Assembly: GCF_029873475.1 (NCBI RefSeq)
Contig: NZ_CP123499.1
Coordinates: 2,728,001-2,792,000, forward strand
Reading direction: 5' to 3'
Source: Arsenophonus sp. aPb
Lineage (GTDB): Bacteria > Pseudomonadota > Gammaproteobacteria > Enterobacterales > Enterobacteriaceae
Length of the DNA: 64,000 nucleotides
Each line of letters starts with the position of its first letter. The stretch's first letter is position 1. Below are positions 53,254-63,043 of the stretch, in pieces. The position numbers were made by a program, and so were the translations under genes. A model generated the notes under the pieces. It worked only from the letters and a program-made list of their open reading frames with translations, searched no databases and was not told where the DNA came from.

Positions 53254-53778
53254 TTAAATTTTGGGATTAAAATAAGTGACTTCAATAAAACTCTCAATCC
53301 CGCTAAACAGCGCAACATCTTCCAGTGTGCTAATAACCACCGAGTAACAACCGGGAGATAATGGCAATAGTTTAATTTCTCGCACTGCTGCGGTATTTAT
53401 CCTTCTCCCTTCATAATAAAAAGCTCGTCCCCAACCAGTTCCTTTAGTGTTGATTTCCTCATCAAAAAAAAGCTGACCATCTTTAACGATCCGCAGCGAA
53501 ATGGGAATTATCACCCCCGTTTTATCAACACTGCCGAATAACTCAAGCCGCCTAAGCATCTCTTCATAATCATCCCCCTTATCAAATAACAGAGCAAACT
53601 GATAATCCCCCTGCTTTTTAATTTCAAACTCAACCATAACCGATTGGCCGGCGCGGGTTATATCAATTGGCCGGTAGATATCAATATACTCATTACAAGC
53701 CACCAGCCAGACACTGCTGAACAAAAGCATTATTGTGCGCCACATGCTAACTCTTAACTGTCTCGCGAATACCTTCAT
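53254..53778 (-). CDS. DUF5625-like lipoprotein (174 aa)
   Basis: The N-terminus ends WRTIMLLFSSVWLVACNEYI, giving a lipobox (VAC). The body (MVEFEIKKQGDYQFALLFDK, SLRIVKDGQLFFDEEINTKG, LLPLSPGCYSVVISTLEDVA) is a beta-sandwich-like chain resembling DUF5625 family proteins. GGGAG before the first ATG supports that start over an inner one. It stands 31 bases upstream of the RTX-subtilase and is probably in one operon; DUF5625 lipoproteins often accompany such secreted toxins and may protect or guide them, which is inference. Confidence 0.65.
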   Translation of the reverse strand: MKVFARQLRVSMWRTIMLLFSSVWLVACNEYIDIYRPIDITRAGQSVMVEFEIKKQGDYQFALLFDKGDDYEEMLRRLELFGSVDKTGVIIPISLRIVKDGQLFFDEEINTKGTGWGRAFYYEGRRINTAAVREIKLLPLSPGCYSVVISTLEDVALFSGIESFIEVTYFNPKI

Positions 53779-53849
53779 CTTGTTACTCCCAACAAAAGCA
53801 AATTATGAGAAAAACATTTATTGTTAGTTTGTTAATTCTACGCTGGCTT

Positions 53850-54180
53850 GTTACCCGCTTTTAATTAGTAGCGGGTTTGGCTTTATCCGTTACTTTCCCT
53901 GCGGCAAAAGGTTCACCATCCTTTGATTGCAAAATCCTAACTTCGCTTCTCGTCTTTTCCGCCACTTAACAGATATGCCCACCAAATTAGCAATCAATAT
54001 CGCCCATTTGTTGCTTCACCTTATCGGCCTGATAAACAGAGTTGCCCCCATCGGTGCCACTTTATAAGTGATGGCATATTTATTTTACAGACAGATTATT
54101 TGTTACTTTTACCCAGCTAATGTTAATTTTTTGATCATAATAAGCCAACTCAACAAAACTCTCGATAGCTTAAAACTCCG
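53850..54180 (-). pseudogene. Degenerate tandem copy of the RTX 5' end and the lipoprotein 3' end
   Basis: TATCCGTTAC then GCAAAAGGTTCACC, CCTTATCGGCCTGATAAA and GGTGCCACTTTATA match the RTX gene start at 53005-53222 with small indels and substitutions. It is followed by ATAAGCCAACTCAACAAAAC and TCTCGATAGC, matching the lipoprotein 3' end at 53254-53310 (ATAAGTGACTTCAATAAAAC and TCTCAATCCCGC). The order is the same as in the intact pair, so an older tandem duplication has decayed to about 330 bases. No open frame is left. Confidence 0.75.
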
Positions 54181-54708
54181 AAACTGCTGTACTGGATAAA
54201 ATTCAGACATTTTGTTAAAACCAGGCCTTTTTAGCTTAAATACCAGCGATAGATAGAAACAAAATTAGGGCAAAAATAGGCAGGCTCAGTTGGGGTTAGT
54301 GGTTAAACGGCGCAAGGGTTAAAGGGGAGTGTTTTTTCAGTGACTAAAGAAACCAATATATACGTGGCCAATATCCATCTTGACTGAAAAGCGATAAGAG
54401 CAGAAAGCGCCAAGCTGGCTTAGGTGCTGGCTAGGATAATGCCCAAGTAGAACAATTTTCGAGCAACTTAAAGCATGAAGGGTTGTTAAAAAAATATGAT
54501 AGTGACAGCAGATAACCGCTTTACAGCGGTTATCGTTGCGCATAAAATTTTTGTCTATTTCCAGTCTGGCAAGCGCGTTTTGTAATAAGGATAACGGAAT
54601 ATTTTCAGCGAGTTTGCTAATTTATTTATAGTCCAATATAAAAACCCTGCCCGATGCCTGACGCTGTTTTGACTCACACTTATCAAGGTGTGGGTTGCGG
54701 AAATATTT
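54181..54708. other. Non-coding, degenerate, with a hairpin
   Basis: GATAACCGCT (54511-54520) and AGCGGTTATC (54525-54534) form a perfect 10-bp hairpin. The base composition resembles the RTX region more than the AT-rich backbone, so this may be further debris of the duplicated operon. No gene can be supported. Confidence 0.4.
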
Positions 54709-56574
54709 TTAATAAACTAAACCATATCCATAAGGATAGAGAGTAAGGTCTAAATTAGGCGTTTTGATATCAACCGGCAATTTACCTGTCGGTGAATTCA
54801 TTAAGCGCTTATTGGGTGTGAGAAATAGCGTTCTTAGCCCACTACGGATGTTGGTTTCTAAGTTATTTCTATTATTATTATTTGTCGCATCAAACCCCGT
54901 AATGCCATAAATGGCAATATTGGCTTTCACGCCACGCAAGTAAGCAATATCATAAGGATTATTGGTCGCTATCACGACCACTGGAATAGCATTACGATTA
55001 GCAACATTGAGTATTCGCTGGGCATTAATGGGTGCTTTTTTAAGATTATAAGTGGCTAAAATAATGAGATCGGAATTTTGCATTTTGGTCGTTAATTGCT
55101 GCTCAGTTTTATCATCCGCCATCATGGTAACCACATCATCTTGGGTAGTCATATTTATATTTAACTCATCAGCAATAGCGAGTAAATGTTTTTTAATTAA
55201 TTGATTACGTGCTTTTTCATCGGAGAAAATAACAATTTTATTATTATTTTTTAACTGAAACGGCAGTACGTTACTGTTTTTTATTAATGTGATGGCATTG
55301 TCTGCCACCATATTCTCAATATCTTTATCTATTTTTGCTGCAACAACTTGTTGTGCTTGCTGAGCAGACTTATCTTGGGCGGAAATTCTATTTTTTAACT
55401 TACTAACTACGACCCGATAAGCTGATTCACCAATGCGACGGTTTAATTCTGGATTGCTTTGCGCTTCCGTTTTTAGATAGTGATAGAGCTTTTCTAGTTT
55501 AGTAACATCCTCAATAGTGGTAATTTTTAATGGCATTAAAATGATATCATTGCCCGCCAATATGGCTTGTTTAACCACCCAGTTACCGTCAAAATTATTG
55601 GCAATAGCGCCCATATCCATGGCATCGGTGATAATTAGACCTTGATAGTTCAAGTTATTGCGTAATATCCCGCTCAATATTGGCTTAGAAAGGGTTGCCG
55701 GCACACCGACTCGCCGATTATCTATCGTAGTTAGTTTATGGTTATCTAATGCCGGCATTACGATATGTGCTGTGATGATAGCATCGGTATTGGGCATGGT
55801 ATGCATGAATGGGAGTAACTCAAATTTGCGCCATTGTTGCTGACTAATATTAATCGTTGGCAAGGATAAATGGCTATCAGCAGTGACATTACCATGGCCT
55901 GGAAAATGTTTAATTGCCGTTAAAACAGCATAGCGATGAATTCCTTGAATATAACCGTTGGCCATTTCCGCCACCAGCTGTGGCCTGTCTGAATAAGAGC
56001 GGACACCAATAATAGGATTATCTTGATTATTATTGATATCGACCACGGGCGCAAAATTAAAATTAAAGCCTAAATGCATAAGTTCATAACCATGGATCAT
56101 ACCAACTAATTCACTCAGTTGTTTAGAACGCGTTGCGCCTAATGCCATATTACCCGGCATCTCAGTCCCTACCCGCAGTCGTGTGACATAACCACCTTCC
56201 TGGTCAACGCTAATAAATAGTGGTAAGTTGCTACGTGCTTGTTGCAGCGCATTAATCAGGTTTACGGTTTGTGGCGTGTCAATTAAATTATCTCGAAATA
56301 AGATCACTGAACCTAAATGATAATGGTGAATAATATTGGCGATTTCTGGCTTGAGTTTGGTCATTGCTACAGCATTTTTTTCCGCGTCAATCCCCCAATG
56401 GGGAAAACCCAACATTAACATCTGCCCTAACTTTTCTTCAAAACTCATGTTTTCAATTAGCTGTTTGGCTTCCTTTTCTGGCGATTGCCATAGGTCAGCT
56501 AATTGTTGATGGGTAATCACTTTCGCGGAACAAAAAAAACTTAACAGACACAATGATAAAACTATTTTATTCAT
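54709..56574 (-). CDS. GH3 beta-N-acetylhexosaminidase, exported (621 aa)
   Basis: Signal peptide MNKIVLSLCLLSFFCSAKV, then the glycoside hydrolase family 3 barrel: MSFEEKLGQMLMLGFPHWGI, LPLFISVDQEGGYVTRLRVG, the His/Asp motif IKHFPGHGNVTADSHLSLP and the nucleophile Asp in GLIITDAMDMGAIANNF. KHFPGHG-x-H marks N-acetylglucosaminidases of the NagZ type. A second, C-terminal alpha/beta domain (residues 420-621) is also present, as in longer, exported members. It would cut beta-GlcNAc from peptidoglycan fragments or chitin; in an insect host chitin oligomers are plausible. A hairpin separates it from dfoC upstream. Confidence 0.85.
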   Translation of the reverse strand: MNKIVLSLCLLSFFCSAKVITHQQLADLWQSPEKEAKQLIENMSFEEKLGQMLMLGFPHWGIDAEKNAVAMTKLKPEIANIIHHYHLGSVILFRDNLIDTPQTVNLINALQQARSNLPLFISVDQEGGYVTRLRVGTEMPGNMALGATRSKQLSELVGMIHGYELMHLGFNFNFAPVVDINNNQDNPIIGVRSYSDRPQLVAEMANGYIQGIHRYAVLTAIKHFPGHGNVTADSHLSLPTINISQQQWRKFELLPFMHTMPNTDAIITAHIVMPALDNHKLTTIDNRRVGVPATLSKPILSGILRNNLNYQGLIITDAMDMGAIANNFDGNWVVKQAILAGNDIILMPLKITTIEDVTKLEKLYHYLKTEAQSNPELNRRIGESAYRVVVSKLKNRISAQDKSAQQAQQVVAAKIDKDIENMVADNAITLIKNSNVLPFQLKNNNKIVIFSDEKARNQLIKKHLLAIADELNINMTTQDDVVTMMADDKTEQQLTTKMQNSDLIILATYNLKKAPINAQRILNVANRNAIPVVVIATNNPYDIAYLRGVKANIAIYGITGFDATNNNNRNNLETNIRSGLRTLFLTPNKRLMNSPTGKLPVDIKTPNLDLTLYPYGYGLVY

Positions 56575-56689
56575 TTTTATTCCTATATTACTGGTGAGTA
56601 AAAACGTTTTATTAACTAACTGTTGTGCTTAGGGAAAAATAAACTAATATCACCAAACTGCTCTAATTTAGCAAAATATTAACAAAAAA

Positions 56690-56711
56690 ACCTCACATTA
56701 ATCAGTGAGGT
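56690..56711 (-). terminator. Terminator of the dfo operon
   Basis: ACCTCAC and GTGAGGT form a 7-bp stem; on the minus strand seven T residues follow. It lies 33 bases after the dfoC stop codon. Confidence 0.75.
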
Positions 56712-56743
56712 GGTTACTCGCTTATCTGGCTAAAATCAGCGAT

Positions 56744-59134
56744 CTATTGTGCAAACTCAGCGATAGGATTAATCAAATCTTCAGCAAATTGCAAACTTTG
56801 CATTGGATCCAACAAATCTAGCATCTGACGATTGTTAGCAATTTGTAATCGATTTAAACAGCAACGTTTGATGGTCGGCGTAAATAGAGGATAACGTTTA
56901 AATTGCTGAGCAAATTGTGGATGTGCCAATTGATAATCTAAAATACAATTCGCCACCGACTGCCAGAACTGTTGTTGTGCATAACCCGCTTTTTCATCAA
57001 GAATTGCGGCTATATAGCGAAAGACCCCATCAAACACGTCCGATAAAATAGTTAGTGTTTTCATCTGTTCTGGCATACTAACTTTTACCCGACTCGCTTT
57101 TGCTGGCAAATCCGCCTGTGGATCCATCACCAACACTTCCTCTGCCAAATCTTTCATAAAAATAGATTGTGGAATATGATTTTCTAGCACTAGAATAATA
57201 TTCTCACCATGTGGCATAAACATTAAATCATAAGCATATAAACAGTGTAAGAGTGGTAGTAAGTAACAATCCAGATAGCGTTTAATCCATTCATCAACGC
57301 GGATGCCTGATGCCGCAATTAGAGCAGGTAAGAACGCGTTGCCCTGTTGATCATGGTGTAATAATGCCGCCATCGTCATCAATTTTTGCTTGCTGCCAAT
57401 TAATTGTAAGGGATTTTCTCGCCACAGTGCCGCCATCATTTTTTTATAAGGGGTATCACCCTGGATCGCTTGCTCATAGTAAAGATTTCTAAAACCAATA
57501 CTGGCAACTTCCCGTAATAACCGAAAACCACAACGGTGTAAAACATCATCTTGTTGCACCAGATCATATAGCCAATCATTAATCGCTGGTGTGGTTACCA
57601 TGTAATAGGGAGACAAACCGCGCATAAATCCCATGTTCAAGATAGATAACGCAGTTTTCACATAATAGCGCTGTGGTTGGCTGCGATTAAATAACGTCCG
57701 TATTGATTGTTGGGCTTGATAGCAATCTTTGCCTACGCCTAGATAGATTAGTTTTTGACTAGCAAGCTCATGAGCAAAGATGGATGGTAATTTATTTTGC
57801 CACTGCCATGGGTGCAATGGCATTAATAGGTACTCCTGTGGATCCAATCCAAGCAAAATCAATTGGTGGTTAAAATCAATTATCTCCTGTTGACTCAATT
57901 CTTGCTCGATTAGCTGTTGATAACTAAGCTGCTCTATACAGGCAAACTGGGCCTTACTTTTATGGGCAGCTAACCATATTAAATGGATACCTGCCGCTGA
58001 TTCAGGACTGAAACATTGAAAATCCTGTGCATCAAAGCCAATTCTGCCATTGTTAGCGATAAAAATTGGGTGCCCTTCCATCATTTCAGCCTCAATAGTC
58101 TGAAAATCAGCATGCAGCAAACTATCAACGGTAATACCAGTACGATGGTATTTAAATGCGCTACTATGTAGTGTACTCATCAACTCTTCCAGATAAGTTG
58201 GCATAACACTATCACTGATCCCAAGCTGGTGTTTAAATTCAATAATGAAACGGATAAAGTCAAGTTCGGCCCAATTTTCTGTGTGCATTTTTTGCAGCGA
58301 GTCAGCATCAATCAACCAATGATCTAATGCCAATCGTCGCGCACGAAAATAATACTGTACGCCATACTCATCATTATCCAAACGATAATAGTGATAACCA
58401 TCTCGATCGATTTTTTCTGTTAATTGTTTTGGCGATAATAAACACTCATGCGCAAACTCAGAAATAGCTTTTCTCACCTGTAATCGATGTACTTTTTGCC
58501 AAACCTGCGGATATAAATGATGTACAAAAGAATTATCGGGCTGTGAAAATTTAATTAATGGCGCTGATTGCAAAGCCATTTGATGCTGCTCTCTGGTACA
58601 GAATGCTAAGCCAGCCATTTTATTCGCTAATTGCACGGTTTTTTCATACACAAAACCCGCCTTTATATTTAGCCGATGAATTTTCGTATTGCGAATATCA
58701 GGCTCAACAACAATCCGCTTAACCGCAGGGTTGTGGAAAATGAAGGCGATAATGGTTTGAAAAACGCCCCAAGTAAACTGGTTGATTTTTTCCTCTGGTG
58801 GCGCAACCAAAATATGCATCCCCATATCACCTGGTTCAGCACTATAGTGCTGGCTGATAACATCATCTTGTGCCCAATAACACTCGAGCAAAAATACTAT
58901 TTTTCCCTGGTAACTGCCAGTAAAGACCGAATTAGGTTGACGGTTCAATAGATCTTGATAAAAATTTTTCACTTGTTGCGAAGTATAATTTTGCATTCCC
59001 CAATAATGTGCATAATTGCGATTAACCCATTGGCTAATAATGGTAATATCTTCATTTAGATCCAGTGGCCTTATTGAAAATGTGCCGATATCAGTGACTG
59101 TTTTTTTAAACAACGCCATAGCTGCAACAGACAT
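56744..59134 (-). CDS. dfoC: DfoC-type fused acyltransferase / IucA-IucC siderophore synthetase (796 aa)
   Basis: Residues 1-195 form a GNAT-type acyltransferase (FSIRPLDLNEDITIISQWVN, GDMGMHILVAPPEEKINQFT, VEPDIRNTKIHRLNIKAGFV). Residues 200-796 are an NRPS-independent synthetase of the IucA/IucC family (GHPIFIANNGRIGFDAQDFQ, LMPLHPWQWQNKLPSIFAHE, RYYVKTALSILNMGFMRGLS, MPHGENIILVLENHIP). The same fusion is DfoC in Erwinia, which makes desferrioxamine by succinylating N-hydroxycadaverine and joining units. The ATG overlaps the dfoA stop (TAATG), so translation is coupled. Bisucaberin or a related macrocycle is also possible. Confidence 0.9.
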   Translation of the reverse strand: MSVAAMALFKKTVTDIGTFSIRPLDLNEDITIISQWVNRNYAHYWGMQNYTSQQVKNFYQDLLNRQPNSVFTGSYQGKIVFLLECYWAQDDVISQHYSAEPGDMGMHILVAPPEEKINQFTWGVFQTIIAFIFHNPAVKRIVVEPDIRNTKIHRLNIKAGFVYEKTVQLANKMAGLAFCTREQHQMALQSAPLIKFSQPDNSFVHHLYPQVWQKVHRLQVRKAISEFAHECLLSPKQLTEKIDRDGYHYYRLDNDEYGVQYYFRARRLALDHWLIDADSLQKMHTENWAELDFIRFIIEFKHQLGISDSVMPTYLEELMSTLHSSAFKYHRTGITVDSLLHADFQTIEAEMMEGHPIFIANNGRIGFDAQDFQCFSPESAAGIHLIWLAAHKSKAQFACIEQLSYQQLIEQELSQQEIIDFNHQLILLGLDPQEYLLMPLHPWQWQNKLPSIFAHELASQKLIYLGVGKDCYQAQQSIRTLFNRSQPQRYYVKTALSILNMGFMRGLSPYYMVTTPAINDWLYDLVQQDDVLHRCGFRLLREVASIGFRNLYYEQAIQGDTPYKKMMAALWRENPLQLIGSKQKLMTMAALLHHDQQGNAFLPALIAASGIRVDEWIKRYLDCYLLPLLHCLYAYDLMFMPHGENIILVLENHIPQSIFMKDLAEEVLVMDPQADLPAKASRVKVSMPEQMKTLTILSDVFDGVFRYIAAILDEKAGYAQQQFWQSVANCILDYQLAHPQFAQQFKRYPLFTPTIKRCCLNRLQIANNRQMLDLLDPMQSLQFAEDLINPIAEFAQ

Positions 59135-60435
59135 TAATTGACTCCTTTTTGCGCTACGCCAAACTGCTGGAATGCAATACTATTCTCTATTGCATAGTGT
59201 TCTTTGCCGGTAATTTGTTTAATTAAATAAGAATTACGATAACAGGCCATGCCAAGATCTGGCGTAATAAATCCATGAGTATGAAGTTCGGCGTTTTGCA
59301 CAAAAATGCGATTATGATAATCAATACTGTAATTACGTTGTACGTCATAGCGTCCGGACTTATCCCAACGGATCTGGTCACGAATACCATCAATACATTT
59401 AGGTATTTGGTATTGATAACCCGTTGCTAACACAACAGCTTCGGTTGCTAATGAAAATGCCGCTTGTTGCTCTTGTTGGCATAAATCTAATACCAGTTGC
59501 TGTTTTTCATCATCATACTGTAGGTGTTTTAATTCACTGTTGGTATGTAATGCCACAGGCAAGTTGCCATTCAACCGTTTGCTATACATCAGATCAAAAA
59601 TGTCATTGATAAGTGAACTATTAATTCCTTTGTAGAGGGATTTTTGGCTACGATTCAGTTCATCACGTATGGTATCTGGTAGGCTATGGAAATAATCGAC
59701 ATACTCCGGTGAAGTCATTTCTAACGTTAATTTGCTATATTCCAACGGGAAGAAACGCGGCGAGCGCGTTACCCAATTCAGTTGATAACCATAGATATCA
59801 ATCTGACTAAGCAAATCATAAAAAATTTCCGCTGCACTCTGGCCGCTACCGATGATAGTAATTGATTTCTTTTGCTGTAAACTGGCTTTATTAGCCAAAT
59901 AGTTATCAGTTCGTACTAGTTGCTCAGCAAATGGCTGGCAACATTTCGGTATATAAAGTGAAGGGCCAGTTCCTAATACGAGTTTTTTGCAGCAAAACTG
60001 ATGGCACTGTCCGGTTACCGTATCAACACAATGCAAGGTATAGCAATCCAGCGAGGGATCATAATTGATATTTTCTACCCGCGTATTAAAACGCAAATTG
60101 GATAATTGCTCTGCTGCCCATTGGCAATATTGGTTATATTCTTTGCGCAATAAAAAGAAATTTTCCCGGATATAAAATGAGTAAATACGTCCTTTTTGTT
60201 TGATATAATTGAGAAAACTTAAGGGATGACTGGGTGATGCTAAAGTAACTAAATCGGCAATAAATGGCGTCTGCATCGAGGAGTTTTCCAACATCATTCC
60301 AGGATGCCAATCGAAAGCTGCATTCTGATCAATAAACAGGCTATTGATCTCTTTTATTGGTTGCACCAGACAAGCCAATCCCAAATTAAATGGGCCAATA
60401 CCAATCGCGATAAAATCATAAGTCCTGGTTGTCAT
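59134..60435 (-). CDS. dfoA: Lysine/diamine N-monooxygenase DfoA
   Basis: A flavoprotein of the IucD/AlcA/RhbE family: FIAIGIGPFNLGLACLVQPI (FAD), KKSITIIGSGQSAAEIFYDL (NADPH) and the C-terminal ATGYQYQIPKCI motif. It hydroxylates the amine of cadaverine (or lysine) for hydroxamate formation. The start at 60435 (MTTRTYDF) is chosen because TTAGGAG lies five bases upstream; a TTG 15 bases earlier lacks a site. It follows dfoJ by 76 bases and overlaps dfoC. Confidence 0.9.
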   Translation of the reverse strand: MTTRTYDFIAIGIGPFNLGLACLVQPIKEINSLFIDQNAAFDWHPGMMLENSSMQTPFIADLVTLASPSHPLSFLNYIKQKGRIYSFYIRENFFLLRKEYNQYCQWAAEQLSNLRFNTRVENINYDPSLDCYTLHCVDTVTGQCHQFCCKKLVLGTGPSLYIPKCCQPFAEQLVRTDNYLANKASLQQKKSITIIGSGQSAAEIFYDLLSQIDIYGYQLNWVTRSPRFFPLEYSKLTLEMTSPEYVDYFHSLPDTIRDELNRSQKSLYKGINSSLINDIFDLMYSKRLNGNLPVALHTNSELKHLQYDDEKQQLVLDLCQQEQQAAFSLATEAVVLATGYQYQIPKCIDGIRDQIRWDKSGRYDVQRNYSIDYHNRIFVQNAELHTHGFITPDLGMACYRNSYLIKQITGKEHYAIENSIAFQQFGVAQKGVN

Positions 60436-60511
60436 AATAACTCCTAACAAAATTGCTCCGTTTAAAAACGGGAATAATTATTTATTTATATGATGTCTTG
60501 TTAGTGAACGC

Positions 60512-62062
60512 TTACGATGTCAATAAGAAATTGCCTTGCTGAATAATGTTATTCATTATTTCTACCAGATGTTGACGTTCCGTTAATGGATTAAGAAAAG
60601 TAAATTTTAAGTATTGTCGCCCGTTAATTTTGGTAGCAGCAATAATACTTTCGCCTTCTCGGAATAAGGCCTTACGAATATTAGCGTTAAGATCATCAAG
60701 TTGTTCTTGTGACAGAGATTGCGGCGGTATGAAACGAAAAACTAACGTGCTGAGCACAGGTTGATGAACAACTTCAAAATGGGAATTTGCTGCCATTAAG
60801 TGATAGGCGATTTGTGCAGTATCCAACACTTTGTCAAATGCCAAACCCAATTGTTCCGCTCCCATCATTCTCAGGGTCAGCCACATTTTTAAAGCATCAA
60901 AACGGCGGGTTGTCTGTATACTTTTATTTACCAAATTGGGGATTTTCTCTTGTTCAGCACTTAACGGATTCAAATAATCTGCATGATAGGTTAAATGACA
61001 AAAGTGCTGCCGATCCTTAATGAAAAAGGCACCACAACTGACTGGCTGGAAAAATGCTTTGTGATAATCGATAGTAACCGAATCGGCCTGCTCTATTCCC
61101 TGAAGTAAATGAGAATGACGCGATGAGACTAATAATCCACAACCATAAGCAGCATCAACATGCATCCACAAACCATATTGTTTGGCTAAATCGGCAATAG
61201 CAGGGAGTGGATCAATACTGCCAAAATCAGTCGTCCCCGCCGTAGCTACCACGGCAAATGGAATATTTCCTTCAGATAGGCATTGTTGAATGCTCGTTTC
61301 CAACGCCTCAATAGACATACAGAATTTATCATCATGAAGCACTGAAATAATAGCTTGATAACCGAGCCCTAACATAGCTGCTGCTTTTTGGGTACTAAAG
61401 TGACTGACTGATGATGTTAATATGCGTAGCTTACGAAAATCGTCCGGTAAACCATGGATCAAATTTTTATGTTGTCGATCGCGCTGGTAACAAAACCAAT
61501 CACGGGCCAGTAGCATCGCCATAAAATTGGATTGCGTTCCACCACTAGTGAAAATGCCATCAGCATCTTTACCTAATCCTAACTTATCCACTGTCCAAGC
61601 AAGCACTTTTTGCTCAATTAAGGTTGCGCCTGCACTTTGATCCCAAGTATCCATCGATGAATTAATGGCACCAATCAACATTTCGGCGATCACAGCGGGT
61701 AATACTAATGGGCAATTTAGATGAGCAACATATTTGGGATGATGAAAATAAACTGCATCTTTAATATAAAGCTGATTTAATTCTGCTAAAACTGATGACC
61801 AAGAAGATAATGAATTATCTAAATTTACTTTTGAAAATAATTGAGATAACTCATGGGGCAATATTCCACTAAACGGAATTTGCGTCTGCTGTAATATTTC
61901 TTTTATCTTAATTATAACGTCATGAGCATTATCAAAATAACATTGTGCATTATCACGATTAAAGAAATAGGAATAAAAAAGGCTATCTTTAAAATAATCT
62001 TCCTTCATAAAAGAAGTTGTTGCTGATGGCAATTCAGCACAGGTTTTTACTTCAACAGGCAT
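60512..62062 (-). CDS. dfoJ: Pyridoxal-dependent lysine/diamine decarboxylase DfoJ
   Basis: A 516-residue group II decarboxylase: SSMDTWDQSAGATLIEQKVL, GIFTSGGTQSNFMAMLLARD, the His motif LRILTSSVSHFSTQKAAAML, MHVDAAYGCGLLVSSR with the PLP Asp, and the PLP Lys in VTIDYHKAFFQPVSCGAF. In the desferrioxamine pathway it makes cadaverine from lysine. It heads the operon dfoJ-dfoA-dfoC. A half-conserved Fur-box-like run (AAATAATTATTTTTA, near 62172) lies upstream; iron control is expected but not proven by it. Confidence 0.9.
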   Translation of the reverse strand: MPVEVKTCAELPSATTSFMKEDYFKDSLFYSYFFNRDNAQCYFDNAHDVIIKIKEILQQTQIPFSGILPHELSQLFSKVNLDNSLSSWSSVLAELNQLYIKDAVYFHHPKYVAHLNCPLVLPAVIAEMLIGAINSSMDTWDQSAGATLIEQKVLAWTVDKLGLGKDADGIFTSGGTQSNFMAMLLARDWFCYQRDRQHKNLIHGLPDDFRKLRILTSSVSHFSTQKAAAMLGLGYQAIISVLHDDKFCMSIEALETSIQQCLSEGNIPFAVVATAGTTDFGSIDPLPAIADLAKQYGLWMHVDAAYGCGLLVSSRHSHLLQGIEQADSVTIDYHKAFFQPVSCGAFFIKDRQHFCHLTYHADYLNPLSAEQEKIPNLVNKSIQTTRRFDALKMWLTLRMMGAEQLGLAFDKVLDTAQIAYHLMAANSHFEVVHQPVLSTLVFRFIPPQSLSQEQLDDLNANIRKALFREGESIIAATKINGRQYLKFTFLNPLTERQHLVEIMNNIIQQGNFLLTS

Positions 62063-62214
62063 TGTATATCCTTACTCTTGTATAGTAATTAGCTAAAATA
62101 ATTGCTCAACACTATATTTAAATAGATTAAATGCCTTACATTAATCATTTAATAAAGCGGTACAAAACAAACAAATAATTATTTTTATTTTAAATAAGCA
62201 GTAAATTTAATAAA

Positions 62215-62987
62215 TTAAATTGATGCCATCGCCTCAAGAGGACAATCATGGCAATTACCGACACCTGGTAATTTGTTTCTCTGACAGCAGCTACGACGTT
62301 GTATGACATTATTTCTAACAATAATGGTACGATAAAGCGGGTTATCTTGCTTATTTAACATTTTTTTTCAAAAAAAAGCATATTAATTAAATTATTATAC
62401 TGATTAGCGTCTAGCTTTTCTTTGAAATTCATTAAATACCAATACATAATGTAGCCAATATTATTCCATAATAAACGGCCATTAATACCACGATAGAATT
62501 CTATTTTGTTAGATACTGGAATAATATGCTGCTGTAATAGATCATGATAACGCTCTAATAGAGATAAAGGTTTTGCTATCCATGCTAGCTGATAATGAAC
62601 AATATTAGGCCGGCCACTTGCATGAAATTCAACGCGGAAACGATGATAACTCGGATTAATCGCCTGCGGATACTCTAATAGCATCAACATCATAGGCGGA
62701 ATCACTAAGCCAAAATACCATTGAGCCCATAAAGAATAAAGCCCTTTCTGATTAGCATTCTGACTACTATTGCCATAATATTCATATTGATAACGATCCA
62801 TTAATGATAAAAACTGTTTCTCCTTTGACCATTGATGAAATTCCATGCTGTTTATCGGTATATTTTCTTCATTCACTTTGAATGAAGAATTAAAATGGCT
62901 GAATTTACTATCAAATAACTTAGTAATATCTGCTATTTCAATTTTAGGTATAATAGCTATGGAACTATGATTATTTTTATTTCCCAT
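62215..62987 (-). pseudogene. fhuF: FhuF-type ferric siderophore reductase, frameshift in an A8 run
   Basis: The main frame (start MGNKNNHSSIAI, at 62987 after GGAG) runs to 62355 with the FhuF-like LWAQWYFGLVIPPMMLMLLE and HASGRPNIVHY. It stops right after an A8 run (NMLFFEKKC). The next frame then gives MLNKQDNPLYRTIIVRNN and SCCQRNKLPGVGNCHDCPLE, with the CCx10CxxC motif that holds the [2Fe-2S] cluster, and ends at 62215-62217. The joined protein matches FhuF in length and order. One missing A separates the cluster domain from the rest. The enzyme would reduce ferric hydroxamates inside the cell. Transcriptional slippage in the A run could restore it. Confidence 0.8.
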
Positions 62988-63043
62988 GCCATATTCTCCA
63001 ATTTTATATTGCCAATACAAAATGTAATAAAATATCTTGTTGA

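Noticed and set aside
54337..54543. 68-codon minus-strand frame (MRNDNRCKAVICCHYHIFLT)
   Set aside because: No ribosome site or domain; the region looks like debris of a duplicated operon and no transposase motif was found.
62172..62190. Fur box before dfoJ
   Set aside because: AAATAATTATTTTTA matches only part of the 7-1-7 consensus and similar runs are common in this AT-rich DNA.
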